Positions 33,192-44,415 of a DNA stretch of 64,000 bases are shown piece after piece. The translations under genes and the position numbers were made by a program. Under the pieces are notes generated by a model. The model was not told the DNA's origin. It saw only the letters and a list, made by a program, of their open reading frames with translations, and searched no databases. The DNA comes from Adiantum capillus-veneris. Lineage: Eukaryota; Streptophyta; Polypodiopsida; Polypodiales; Pteridaceae. Where the stretch lies: positions 25,176,469 through 25,240,468 of the forward strand of contig CM043942.1 of assembly GCA_014529385.2 (NCBI GenBank), given 5' to 3'. Each line of letters opens with the position of its first letter. The stretch's first letter is position 1.

Positions 33192-34505
33192 CTAATCAGA
33201 CGTCTCATCGCGTCCAAGCGGCGTATCTGTCGGATTCTGCAAAAAAAGACAATAAGACAGTTTTCAGTAAGTATAAACATATAACGACATTTATAAAACA
33301 ATACAAAAAATAAAAAAGAGTAAACCGTAATACTAACCATGCCGCTGCGAGAACTGAGAATGTCCATCAGGGCGTTTAAGCCCTTCCTGCCTGCGTACTC
33401 GCGCTCGTACGGTGTGGGATCACGTCCTGTCATCGACCACTGTCAAAACATACAAAGATTTCATTATGTTAGAACTAAAAAACTCATAAACCCTAAACTA
33501 TCGAACATGCATAAAGAGCAATGTGAAAAGACTTACAAAATCGGCCTCAAATGATGCCCATCCACCGCTCCCCAAGTGGTGCGAGCTCCCTGCCTCTACT
33601 CGCGCTCTGGCTGCATCTTTTTGTTGCTTCCACTTGTCGGGATTCTCGCGCGCTGCTTTCTTCGCATTCTTCCAATCTTCTTTGGCCAGCCAATCTGGCC
33701 TATTCCACCCATTCTTGATTGCTTTTTGCACTTCGGAACGCTTGTGTTTGCAGTATTCGTGCATTCGAATCTTCATCAGGTCTTCATTGAAGCGCTGATC
33801 CCGTGTTGGAACGGGAAACTCATCATGAAGTATGCTGATGACTCTGTTTTTTAAATCACTTGGTACTTCACTCCATTTGTTTAGTATATAGTGTCTAAAC
33901 AGCTGAGAGCAAAGACCACGCATGCGCGAGATCACCTTCTTGTCGTCATCATCCATGATGATGCCGCCGCTGATGTCGACGGAGTAAGGCAAGCCCTCTG
34001 GCCGGTGACGCGTGAACCTGGGTGTCCCGGCAGGGGTCTCTAGCGGCGTGTCGATGGGGGTACGGACGTCAGGTGTCTCCACCGGCGTCTGGGCCCCGAA
34101 GCGAGGAGTGTCGAGTGGGGTGGCTCCTGGCGGAGTAGGTAGAGGTGTGTAGCTTCTAGGAACAGTCAGCCGTGCAAAACCTGGCGTAGACGGCGATGCT
34201 GTGGCTGGTGTGGGGGCGGGCAAAGAAGGGGAGGGTAAAGAGCCTCGTCGAACACGAGGCGGTGTGGAGGCATCGGTGGCGGAATCCCCACAACAACCGC
34301 CACCGCCACCACTAGAGCGCCGGTGTCTAGAAGAGTGTGACGCTCGTCTCGTCGACGCCGAAGCTTCGGAGCGCGCCGAATGCTCCGAAAGAGAGGGAGA
34401 TGCGGATGGTGTAGGAACGCGCGATGATGCGCCAGAGCGATGACGCTCCACGTACCACTGTCTCTGCTGCGGTGACAAAGAAGAAAGAAACTCCTCATCA
34501 TCCAT
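33192..34505 (-). CDS. Transposase_24-type protein (CACTA ORF1)
   Basis: Second gene of the CACTA element, predicted as three exons: 34505-33537, 33439-33338 and 33236-33192, all GT-AG and phase 0, giving 371 residues. ATG 34505 follows an acceptor (AATGCAG|GT), so the 5' UTR is probably spliced. Residues 1 to about 190 are Ser/Pro/Thr-rich and probably disordered (many TPxxTP units near 140-190). Residues about 210-320 form a basic helical part (WSEVPSDLKNRVISILHDEF, KNAKKAARENPDKWKQQ, SSHHLGSGGWASF) matching the plant Transposase_24 family (PF03004). By analogy with En/Spm TnpA it would bind the subterminal repeats; that role is inference. No stop or frameshift. Confidence 0.85.
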
Positions 34506-34726
34506 ACCTGCATTAAACACACGAATATTTAAACTTAATATTGAATGAATAGAGTAGACAATGACGCAAATACCATTAAATACAATGACGTAATGACGCA
34601 TATAAATACAATGACGCAATGAATCGAGTGGTAGAAGAGGCAAGTCGAAAACTCAGAATTTTCAATCAAAAGAGCTAGAGCTTTTACAGCACGGAGCAAA
34701 ATTGTTCAAATACAATATTTGTGGCT

Positions 34727-37700
34727 TTAAGAGATCTCTCTCTCATCCTCGCATAACTCAGCATAACTTCCTATATCTATATAGAGCTCTCCGTTTAAAC
34801 ACATATCCTCTGTTTCATTTTGTAGCTCCTCTGCATGCACCCCATATAGAGCAGTAGCATCTTGATGCTCGTCTGGCACCACCGCAGCGGCTTCTGATTG
34901 AGCATCTTCTCTGATCTCCTCCATTGATGTCGTTGTGATTGGCACATGGTAGCCTTCATACGTCCTTGCACTACGAGGGGCTACCTCTATGACGTACCAC
35001 CAGTTTGATGTAGACTTTGTAGGATGAAATACTACCTGCCAGAGCCACATAACTTACATGAGAGCTTTCAAGCACATAACTTGTAAAAGGGGGATGTTAA
35101 CTATTTATATACTTACTTGTTCACAATGCTCGGGTAGTACGAAAGTGTCTCTTAGGTCAGTCCATTTCTTAGTAGAATCCACCTCAAGAAAACCAGACTC
35201 TCCTCTACGCACAGTAGCGTTTCGACCCTCCATGATTATCTTGAACCATTGCACGTCGAACAAGTCGACAAAAAATCCTCTGTAATCGATCCTCAAAATC
35301 TCTTGCAGCGTGCCGAAGTAAGTGAGTTCCGCCACCACGGGATCTGCATCAGAGGAACGTCGTCGACTAGACTGTTCAAATTTTGCCATGATTCCACAAT
35401 CTTGAGTAAAACGCTTTTTGTCGATTCGTTCCACCCTAAAATGTCGACCTTTACACCATGCTGCTGTGTATGACTTATACTACAACGAACAAAGATTATG
35501 AGTGGCCGTTCAAACGTTTATAAATAAAGTCACTTGCTAGTCGTACATTGCAAACTTACCTTGGTCGCGCAACCCCGAGAGTACTCCCACTCTTCTTCAG
35601 TCACTTCGTCACCGCATTGTTGTGCGCTTTTCAATTGGTTGTGCAACCATCTTAAGCTCATGAAGGTTGGTAGGCTCTCCAGAACCGCTGGATAGTGCAT
35701 CGGTGGTCGTCTTCCCCGTCTCCACTCGATTCGTGCCCTTTGTCGCTCTTGCTTTGCATCCTCATATTGTGAAATCCACTTTTGCATCACTGGATTGTGA
35801 AGCATGCAAAATCGGTTGATTTTAGCCTCTAGATCTTCCGTCATCTTCTTCTCAACACCGAGATTGCACATGACAATCCCAGATATGCGCTCATCATCTA
35901 TGGTTCGCCATAGCGTATCCCGGGATTTATCAAATCCGTCTAACCACTCTCCAATGTACACTAGGGACTCTGATACCAACCAACCTTCTGCCATGCTACC
36001 CTCCGGACGTGCCTTTTGACGCACATATCCCTTAAGCGTTTTCATGAAACGCTCTAAGAAGAACATCCATCTGGAATGAACTGTGCCAGCTATTTCCACC
36101 TCATCAACTATGTGAATAAGAAGATGCACCTGAATGGTTAGCATTGTAGTAGGAAAATGTTTCTCAAACATGCACACAAGCTCCGCAGCATTTAGTTTGG
36201 CGAATGGTATGGAGTCTACGTCGATCTCCTTTTGTGAGATCCATTGCACCAGCTTTGCAAGTTTGTAGATTGTGTTACGGATGTCGAGAGACAAACATCC
36301 CTCAATGGCAACCGGTAAAATAAACTGTAAAGTATGTGCAGCAATGATATTAAAGTCCACATTTTATGCAATGATATTAAAGTCCACTATGAACGTACCT
36401 GACACATTTTATGCCAATCGTGTGACTTCAAACCGGTAAGCTTTCCTTCTTTAGTAAAACACGTTCGGAGCGAGTGCATTACGCCAGTGGGGGTCCGCAA
36501 AGATCGAATGGCCTCTTTTACTTTGCGTTCTTGGGCTCCTGTGAAAATCCATGGTGCTTTAGGAAGTTTTATCGATCCATCAGACGCTGTTTGCGGCCAA
36601 TATTGCTCCATACGATCCACATTTCTAAGGTCAACTCTGGCTCCCAAAGTATCTTTCTTGCCGGTCAAATGGTCCCATAGTAGATTACCCACATTCTTGA
36701 ATATGTGCATTGGATCGAGCAAGTGATTGATCACGAGTCGAGGCCAGTATGGTAACTCGTACCATAGAGATAGTCTCTTCATCCCTGGAGGCAATCCGTC
36801 ATCGCACATCTCCTTCTGCTCTAACCATGCTTGTGCAGACATCCTTGGTGGCTCTCTTCCCAAAAAGCCGTCGCGTAACACATGATTCTCCGGAAGATAC
36901 GCTTGATGACCTTCGTAGATTTGCTTCTTCAGTGAGGGTGCCCTACGTGCATTCAGTCTAGGTCCACATGTGACACATGCTCTGTATCCGCTTGTTTGAA
37001 GCCCTGCATGTATACACATGATAATAGATCAACTATGGGGAAAAACAAGATTTACAGTGTCTGAGAGAGGAGTGTCAATAGATCACCTGAGCATTCTGTT
37101 AGCCCGGGATAGTCATGCATGGTCCACATTAGAATACCTCTGATCAAAGCATTCCGTCGTCCTGTGTGTCGGCTCATATCCACCACCTCTATGCCAATCC
37201 ACAATTGTTGTAGCTCTTCCAATAGTGGACGAAGATACACATCCATATTCCCCACTTTATATCGCCCTGGCACAATCAAGCTTAGCCATAGGTGCCCCTT
37301 CTTCGTAGTCAACCACGGGGGAATGTTGTAGTTGACGATGACAACGGGCCATACACTGTAAGATGTTGATCTTTGACCAAATGGATTTACGCCATCCATA
37401 GCCAGGCCTAAGCGCAAATTTCGAGCTTCCCTGGCAAAATCCGACCATGTTCCATCTATATGTTTCCAGGCTGCGCAATCTGCAGGAATTCGTAGCACAC
37501 CATCCGAAGATTTATTCTCCTCATGCCATGATGCTAGGGCGGCCATGGACTTACATTCGAAGAAATGCTTGATGCGAGGAAGCAAAGGAAAATGTCGCAA
37601 AACCTTTTGTGGAATTTTTGTCCCGTGGAGATCTACTCGATATCTTTCGGAATCACATTTCGGACACTTCTCCATGTCTGTGTATTCCCCTCTGAAAAGA

Positions 37701-38455
37701 ATGCAGTCATTAGGACAAGCGTGGATAGAATTGTAATCCATCCCCAAGTTTCGCAAAATCTTTCTTGCTTCATCTCGGGAATCTGGCATCACATTGTCAG
37801 CTGGTAGAATGTGCTCTTTCAGCAATCTACACAACATAAAAATATGATACAGTCGTGTAAAAATCTATCAGATCATTATACACCATGAGTTCTATTAAAG
37901 TAAACTAATTGTAATAGATCACCTGAAAAGCGCTGTGACGCTAGTGTCACTCCATCCAAACTTTGCCTGCATGTTGAGAAGAACCAGGAGTGCTTTCAAT
38001 CTAGACATACGTGCTCCATTATACAATGATGTATCGGCTTCACTTTTCATATCATCATAGATAAGCCTTTCTGAATCCATGATCGTCTCGATCATTTCAT
38101 CAATCTCGGGCTCAAACATTGCCTCGTTGGGAATGTGCTCTGCATGATCATCCCCCGAGCTGTCAGAGGCTACATCTTGTGGCCTCACATATGCTGCTTG
38201 ACCAAAGCGCCTGCGAATACGTCTATTGGGTTGCAAGATTGCTGCTTGTTGGCCAGCGTCAGAGTCCGACGAGTTATAATTGGCAACAACTCGATCTATA
38301 ATAGATGGATCGAACTCGCCAAATTCACGAACGTGCTGCAAAGAAACACGTCTTGTCCGTCGCACAGCATGCTTGCATTGATTACAAGGACATAAGACCC
38401 TCGTTGAGAGATAGGTGTTTCGGTTGGACGGTCCCACATCCTCGTCGCTACTCAT
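34727..38455 (-). CDS. CACTA transposase (TnpD/Tnp2-like)
   Basis: Six inferred exons: 38455-37923, 37826-37087, 37003-36399, 36324-35560, 35479-35117 and 35035-34727. All junctions are GT-AG and in phase, giving 1104 residues. Domains: N-terminal transposase-associated-like part with CPCNQCKH (near residue 23); Transposase_21/Tnp2 (PF02992) from about 215, with HACPNDCILF, KIPQKVLRHFPLLPR, LRLGLAMDGVNPFGQ, TSYSVWPVV and LDPMHIFKNVGNLLWDHL near 520; DUF4218 in exon 4, with HSRWMFFLERFMKTLKGYVR; DUF4216 in exon 5, with YFGTLQEILRIDY; and a short acidic C-terminus. It would cut and rejoin the element ends in the nucleus. The length is typical of the family. The 26-bp repeat in the 74-bp intron 3 is non-coding. 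The lack of disruption suggests it may still be active. Confidence 0.92.
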
Positions 38456-38517
38456 AATGAGGATAAAAAACTTATAACCTAGACAACAAATTTAATATTC
38501 TATTGGCATTCTTCATC

Positions 38518-38520
<3 letters not shown>

Positions 38521-38584
<64 letters not shown>
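38521..38584. repeat. (CT)n microsatellite in the CACTA element
   Basis: A pure CT run of about 64 bp, upstream of the transposase start, in the position of its 5' UTR or promoter. CT-rich 5' leaders are common in plant genes. Confidence 0.95.
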
Positions 38585-38587
<3 letters not shown>

Positions 38588-39736
38588 ACCTCACATTCTC
38601 TAGTCATGTCCAATCCCCGCACACCTCGGTCTAGAGGTGCACGGAGATCAGAACCACCGGGTTATAATCTCGTCTTTATTGGTCAATACCTATATTTGTG
38701 GGTACAAGAAATCTAGACACCCACGTCTACATGATACTGCATGTAGTGGACAAAATCCCTTTGCCTCTTCTCTAGCTGTAGCACTTCACTTCATCTTAAC
38801 ATCTTTTCACAGTAGATCTTTTCACTGTTCGTCTAACTCTAAACCCTAAACCGTAAGTAATTCTTGCGTGGACTCGATCTAACGTAAATAAGCGTAAATC
38901 TAAATAAACGTAAATCTAACTAAAAATAAAGCTAAATCTAATTTAACGTAAGTCTAATGACTAGAGGTTGTCTAGATGGTCATTGTGTCGGGGATGTAGT
39001 GACTCTTGCCGCCCTGAAGATCCACCTTCTTCCCTATCTTCTGAAGACATTTCACCAGTACTTTTGGATCGACGGAGCCCACTATGAGTGAAGGCAGCAA
39101 TACCCTATATTCCATTGAGGGCTTTCTTCACCCGCTTCATGCAGGCATCGCAGTCTATGGAGACCCGCATCTAATCTAATATAACATAAATCTAAATCTA
39201 GCTTAAATAAATGTAAATCTAGTTAAAAATAAACCTAAATCTAATTTAATGTAAGTCTACATATAACCTAATCTTTAACGTCTTTTAAAATAGTTTCCTA
39301 CGACGTTATAACTCTCTTCTTCCTGTGTGTGTGCGCGTGTGTGGATGTGTGTGCCAATAAAAAGAGATAAATGGTATAACCTTTCTATCACCCATGCCAA
39401 GTATGATAGATTGATTATGCCATTTCTCTCTTGAATAATAGGTCTTCAGTTCAACTCCTCGTCGGCTAGATCTTTAGGTCTTTTAATTTTAATTAGTTTC
39501 CTACGACGCTCCCTTAGTTTCTCTTTCTTTCTCTCTCAATGTGTGTGCGTTTTTTTGGATCGTATGCATGTTTTCTTTCTCTTTTCCTCTCTCAATGTGT
39601 GCGTTTTTTGTTTATGCATGTTCTCTCTCTCTTTTCCTCTCTCAATGCGTGCGTTTTTTGTTTATGCATGCTCTCTCTCTCTTTTTCTCTCTCAATGTGT
39701 GTGTGCATTTTTTGTTTATGTATGTGTGCGTTTTTG

Positions 39737-39796
<60 letters not shown>

Positions 39797-39951
39797 AACA
39801 CTATATGTGTGTGTGTATGTGTGTGTGTGTGAGAGAGAGCGCGATGAAGAGAGAAAGAGGGGAAGGGAACATGAGAATGAGGAGAGAGAAGGAGCATACC
39901 TGGCTCTCCTTCCTCTCCTCGTGTGTGTGTGTGTGTGTGTGTGTGTAAAAG

Positions 39952-39990
<39 letters not shown>

Positions 39991-40085
39991 GGGAGAGCGT
40001 TACCTGCTCTTTGCTTGAGGGCGCCGAAAAACTCAGATCTGAGATCTGAGTTTTTGGGCGCGCTCGGTTATTTTTTTTACCCCAG
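38585..40085. other. CACTA upstream region, simple repeats
   Basis: Between the transposase start and the right subterminal repeats there is no gene. It includes several 'ctaaataaacgtaaatctaa' repeats (38880-39260), four diverged copies of a 'tctctcaatgtgtgtgcg-tttttt-gtttatgcatg' unit (39530-39730), then (CT)n at 39739-39793, (GT)n at 39921-39946 and (GA)n at 39957-39989. Leu/Ser- and Cys/Val-repeat frames here are products of these repeats. It probably holds the element's promoter. Confidence 0.7.
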
Positions 40086-40243
40086 TGAGCGTCGCTATGA
40101 GCGTCGCTATGAGCGTCGCTATAAGCGTCGCTATGAGCGTCGCAAATTTACAAAGAAATTTGCGACGCTCATAGCGACGCTTATAGCGACGCCGGGATTT
40201 TTTTTTTTGAGCGTCGCTGTGTGAGCGTCGCTAATGTGAAGAG
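40086..40243. repeat. Right subterminal repeats with perfect hairpin
   Basis: Direct GCGTCGCTAT units (40089-40141) run into a perfect inverted repeat: arms 40113-40149 and 40156-40192 are complementary over all 37 bp with a 6-bp loop (ACAAAG). More units continue to the terminus. Just outside, 40028-40056 is a near-perfect palindrome around CAGATCTGAGATCTG. The mirror-image unit order resembles the left end. Confidence 0.92.
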
Positions 40244-40255
40244 CCTCTTGTAGTG

Positions 40256-41760
40256 TAGGGTAAGCCTTTGAGTTTAAACGTTTTTACCTTATGGTTAAGC
40301 ATCCTTTTATAAGGACAAAAAAATTGCCCATAAAATAGCATGTGTCAATAATCAAGCAATAGAAGAGGACACCATCGCCAAGGGGGCTAGGGCGACTCAT
40401 GACAATGAGGCTGGTCCCAGTAACTTACCAATAGATGAGAGTATTCGGGCCTCTAAGCCACAATAGATCTCAATGTCAGATCAATCCCAAGTGGTAAATT
40501 TCATTATTAAGAACTCTTATGATTTAGTATAAGCTCTTATTGTTGTGACATTGCATCCATTAGGAACTATTAAAAATTGGCTAATAACAAAAGAACGCCT
40601 TCCAAGCAACACCGTGTACTTGTTTGTTGACCTAGGAGAGAAATGTTTTGGTTAGTTTTCATAAACTAGGGAAGATGGTTTTGATCATCTATAAGATAGC
40701 TTATCTCAAGAACACCTCTGATTGCTTGATATATTTTTACTTTATGTAATGTACAATGATGTCTATATGGCCACTTTACGTCGGCCACCCCCATAAAAGA
40801 TGAGTCTCTACTATGTTCATATCTTGATGTTTCTACATCAACTAGGATATTGTTTTATTATCCTAGGGAATCCATGTAGTTGTATGGGCAACTGGTTAGG
40901 GTGTATGGATGCCCAAACTTTTGAGTGATGTCCTCGTTCACCCCGGAATTTGAATAAAGGAATGGGTGCCAGTTTTCACCCTTGTTTAGATGATCTTGAG
41001 ACAAGATGAGTATTGGTCAGGGTTGTCAAATATTTCTCTAGTTGATAGAACCTTATCTTAAGTCTAGAGATGTATGCTTGATAAAGGATGTTTTCAATAC
41101 TTTGTTTTAAGGAATCAATGTAAATTGAAAGGAACTGTTATTTTAAATGTTAATAGAATGTGGTAGTAATTAGAGCATAAAGAATCATGTGTGAGTGTGG
41201 GGTGGTAAGTGGGGATCAACCAAGGTTTTTGATCATGGATTGGTAGATCCCATTTGTTGAGTAAGTATCCATCCCCACACATTAATGCGTTTAGTAAACT
41301 TGTTTAGTGGAAGAGGAGTCTACCAATGGCTATGCCTGACTTACGTAGAAGGAAAAAAACATTGTAAGAGTATTACTTAAACCATTTGTGGAGGTTGAAG
41401 GGATGTAAATGTTTGTCTTTTAGATTTTGTCTCATTGTTGCTTGTGAGACAAGACTAGGTCTTTCTCCAGGACTATATTTTCAAGCCATTGACAATGGTA
41501 AGGTTCTATTCCCAGGATTTACCATTTAGACACACTAACTTGTAACAGAACTAGAGACCAACCAAGGACCCCATCAGGACTTTATGTATGAGGGTTGAGG
41601 ACTTGTCTCTTGGTTGTTTGGCATAAACCTTACCCCCATGAATCCAATGAAAGACTCCTCTGTAGTAGTACTACGTACTACTACATTATTTCTCTGAGGT
41701 GTCACCAATCCAAATTTTTTGGTTTCTCCTTCTTGAGAAGATCCTTCTTGTAGCTCCTCT
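40256..41760. other. Unassigned, no gene seen
   Basis: Starts with the TAG target duplication of the CACTA element. The sequence that follows continues the pre-insertion DNA left of 32577. No long open frame and no recognisable protein. It may be an old retroelement, since the next stretch is one. Confidence 0.5.
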
Positions 41761-41762
41761 TG

Positions 41763-43500
41763 TTATTGCTCCAGGTCAAACATAACCTTCTTATGATTGA
41801 CATTCTTGCAAATTAACTTTCTACTCTCCCATTCTTCCAAAGATCTCATATGCATTAGCCATGGTCTATCCAAGAGATAAATGAATAGATTTTCATTTTG
41901 TAAAAACCACACAATCTTTTTAATACCAAAAGCTTCCACTGTAATATTTTTGAGATCCCCTAGGCACCTAGCTGTGCTATTGTTTTCCATTTTCACATTA
42001 ATTTATGGTGTCTCATGTTGTTCTCATGGATGTGCATACCTAATCTATGCATGTGGCCTTCTACCAGAATGTAAATCTGTGCACTCTCATATTTTAACTA
42101 GCCTTCATATGATATAACAATCTATTACAGGTGTTATGTCCTTATCCATCTCTACTTGTGTAATTCTAGCAAGTGGAACACTTTCTTTTTCTTTCCTCCT
42201 AGTGCTTATTGCGCTCATGATATGCTTTCTAACTTGTGGACATAAAGCTAAATTTTGGGTCCAAGAGATGCTAGGATTCTTATCCCGCATGTCTTCCAAA
42301 AGGTTGCATGGATTTACACCATGCTCAAGAGGAAAGTCTTCAAGATTGATACAACATCAATTTTTGTTGACTTATCTTGCCTTACTCATAGTCGCTTGGT
42401 GATGTGAGTCCTTCTTTCTCCTTCCCCTTTCCACGTCCACGTTCAATGCCATTTGATTCAATCTCCTCTTGTTCCATCTTAATAACTTCCACCACATGCA
42501 CATTTGGATCCAATAATGGTGTAAAATTTTCTCCTCCCCGTGATTGAGATATTGCTACCTTTAGTCTCTATAAAAGCATAGATTGTTGACTTGTAAATTC
42601 CCTTGCATTCAACACTAGATATTTCAAGTTAGGCCTCCCTGTATCCCCATGGGACCAAGGGACACAATTTGAGTGCTACAATGCATGCCTATGCATGGTT
42701 CTCATTTCTTTACCTTCTTTGCTTGGCCTTTGGGACCTACAGCTTGTGCAAGGTGAATTGATAGGTTGATGAAAGATTCTTTCAAATTTTTGATTACCTT
42801 AATTGTTACCTTAGGCATCTCGTCAGAAATTGATGCTTATGTTGTCTCATTGGGTTTACGACCCTCTGCTGGAAGCTCTCTGTGAAGCCATTTGAGTTTC
42901 CTATACTTCATAAGAGCCCTAGTTCTGATTGCATCAAAGGTGGTAGGTGCACTTGCCTCTACTTTTACCTTGAGTATAGAAAAAATGCATGCTATGAATC
43001 TCTTGTCTTTAAAAAATTATGCACCATCCCCAAGGTTAGAAATATTCCTCACCCATATAGTCCAAAGACATAGAAACTCCTACTTGTAGTTGTAGTGGTC
43101 ATCTAGGTCCTTTTGCTTGTGAGCATCAATGTCTTGCCATAGTTTTTGAGTGTTTGGGGGGTTGAAAAATTTTCACTTCAGTTGATCCAAAACATTCTTA
43201 TAGATTATTGTTACTTCTTCAGACAAAGATTTTTATATGGCAAGCCATTTTGAAATGTTTTCAAAATAGCTTAGACAAAGAGGAAAACCAAGTACTAACA
43301 TCTTTTATAGGAACTACCTTAAACATGTCTAATCACTCCAGATTACCTATCACCCTTTTTATATGGTAAGCCATCATGAAATTTGTTAGAAACAACTTAG
43401 CATTCTCAACAGGCTCTATAAGAAAGAGAGCATATCTCAGCATTTGGTGTTGGGCCTCCATTGAAACAATTTCAAATTAAAAACACGTTTTGTTGTTTTG
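41763..43500 (-). pseudogene. Decayed gypsy gag-protease, minus strand
   Basis: On the minus strand, 41996-41763 encodes a protease-like C-terminal half: CLGDLKNITVEAFG followed by LLDRPWLMHMRSLEEWES, which matches the ILGRPWL...A...W signature of gypsy proteases. Upstream, 42299-42105 (DMRDKNPSISWTQNLALCPQ) resembles the gag-protease linker. Near 43310-43230 a gag-like phrase (PLCLSYFENISKWLA) can be read. The frames are short and broken throughout. It is a different lineage from the 17.9-kb element. Confidence 0.55.
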
Positions 43501-44336
43501 TCTTTTTCAAAACTATTCACACATAGAATGGTTTTCTTGGTTGCAATCTATACTACAATAAAATAAAAATATGTTCAAATGATGTGTGATTGTCATCAAG
43601 AGGCAAGATCAAACATTGTGGTGATACAATATCTTTTGAGCACTAAACATGAACACCATACGTTGTTAAAAAGGGATCTTTCTACTAATTGCAATGTTTA
43701 TCCTAATACATGGTGTAAAGTGAAAGGGATAAATCTTTATTCTTGGTTCATTATATGTGGTCTATGCATGACCTAATGCTAAAAATAGGACAAATATATA
43801 TATGCATGTGTGTGTGTGTGTGTGTGTGTGTGTAAACTAAGATCATATCTAATGAGAGGCAAGATAAATGAATTCTTCGATGCATTTATTTTGGCTAACT
43901 TGTGAGGACCTAAAATCATACAAATTGCATTTTGAAAGTACATCTTATGCTAGCAATGATGTGCACTCTTTGACTTGCAATTGGAATGAAAGGGTCATAC
44001 AAAATTTCTTGATTCATGAAACCTATTTGATTATGCAAAAGGCTAAGCATTCAAGCAATATGAAGTAGCAATATTGAAGTAGCAATATACACAACCCTCT
44101 TCAGTGGGGCACCAATTTGAAGTGTTTCGAGGTGGGAAACAAAGATAATAGTATCTATACACTCTTTTAGGCTCTTGTGCTGCTCAATTGGAGTTGTGTC
44201 ATAACACAAGACAACTCAACAAACCAACCCATTGCACCGCCTAGTTGTAGATGTGAAGTAGGATGCAAGAGACTTTTCTCTCGACCAAAAAGGGAGACAT
44301 AAAAAAACACACAAAATGAAAAACACTCTTATACAT

Positions 44337-44415
<79 letters not shown>

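Larger units (their letters stand above)
32580..40255 (-). mobile_element. Complete CACTA (En/Spm-type) transposon
   Basis: A 7676-bp element. The left end is CACTACAAGAGG (32580-32591) and the right end its exact complement CCTCTTGTAGTG (40244-40255). It is flanked by TAG at 32577-32579 and TAG at 40256-40258, the 3-bp target duplication expected for CACTA elements. Both ends carry dense subterminal repeats of GCGTCGCTAT type. Two multi-exon genes lie on the minus strand: a TnpD-like transposase (38455-34727) and a Transposase_24-type protein (34505-33192). Both stay open across all inferred exons. This is the structure of an autonomous element, and the matching ends and open frames point to a fairly recent insertion. 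The family name within CACTA is not known to me. Confidence 0.93.

Noticed and set aside
33498-34643. 381-residue ORF1 starting at 34643
   Set aside because: The first part contains a clear acceptor (TTTAATGCAG) just before ATG 34505, so the coding start is placed there and the ORF tail after 33537 is intron.
35530-36360. Separate 276-residue ORF starting with its own Met
   Set aside because: Its first 12 residues fall in a 74-bp intron; the rest is exon 4 of the CACTA transposase, in phase with exon 3.
39539-40049. Long open frames rich in Leu/Ser and Cys/Val
   Set aside because: They follow the CT and GT microsatellites and lie in the CACTA 5' region; three frames are open at once because of the repeat.
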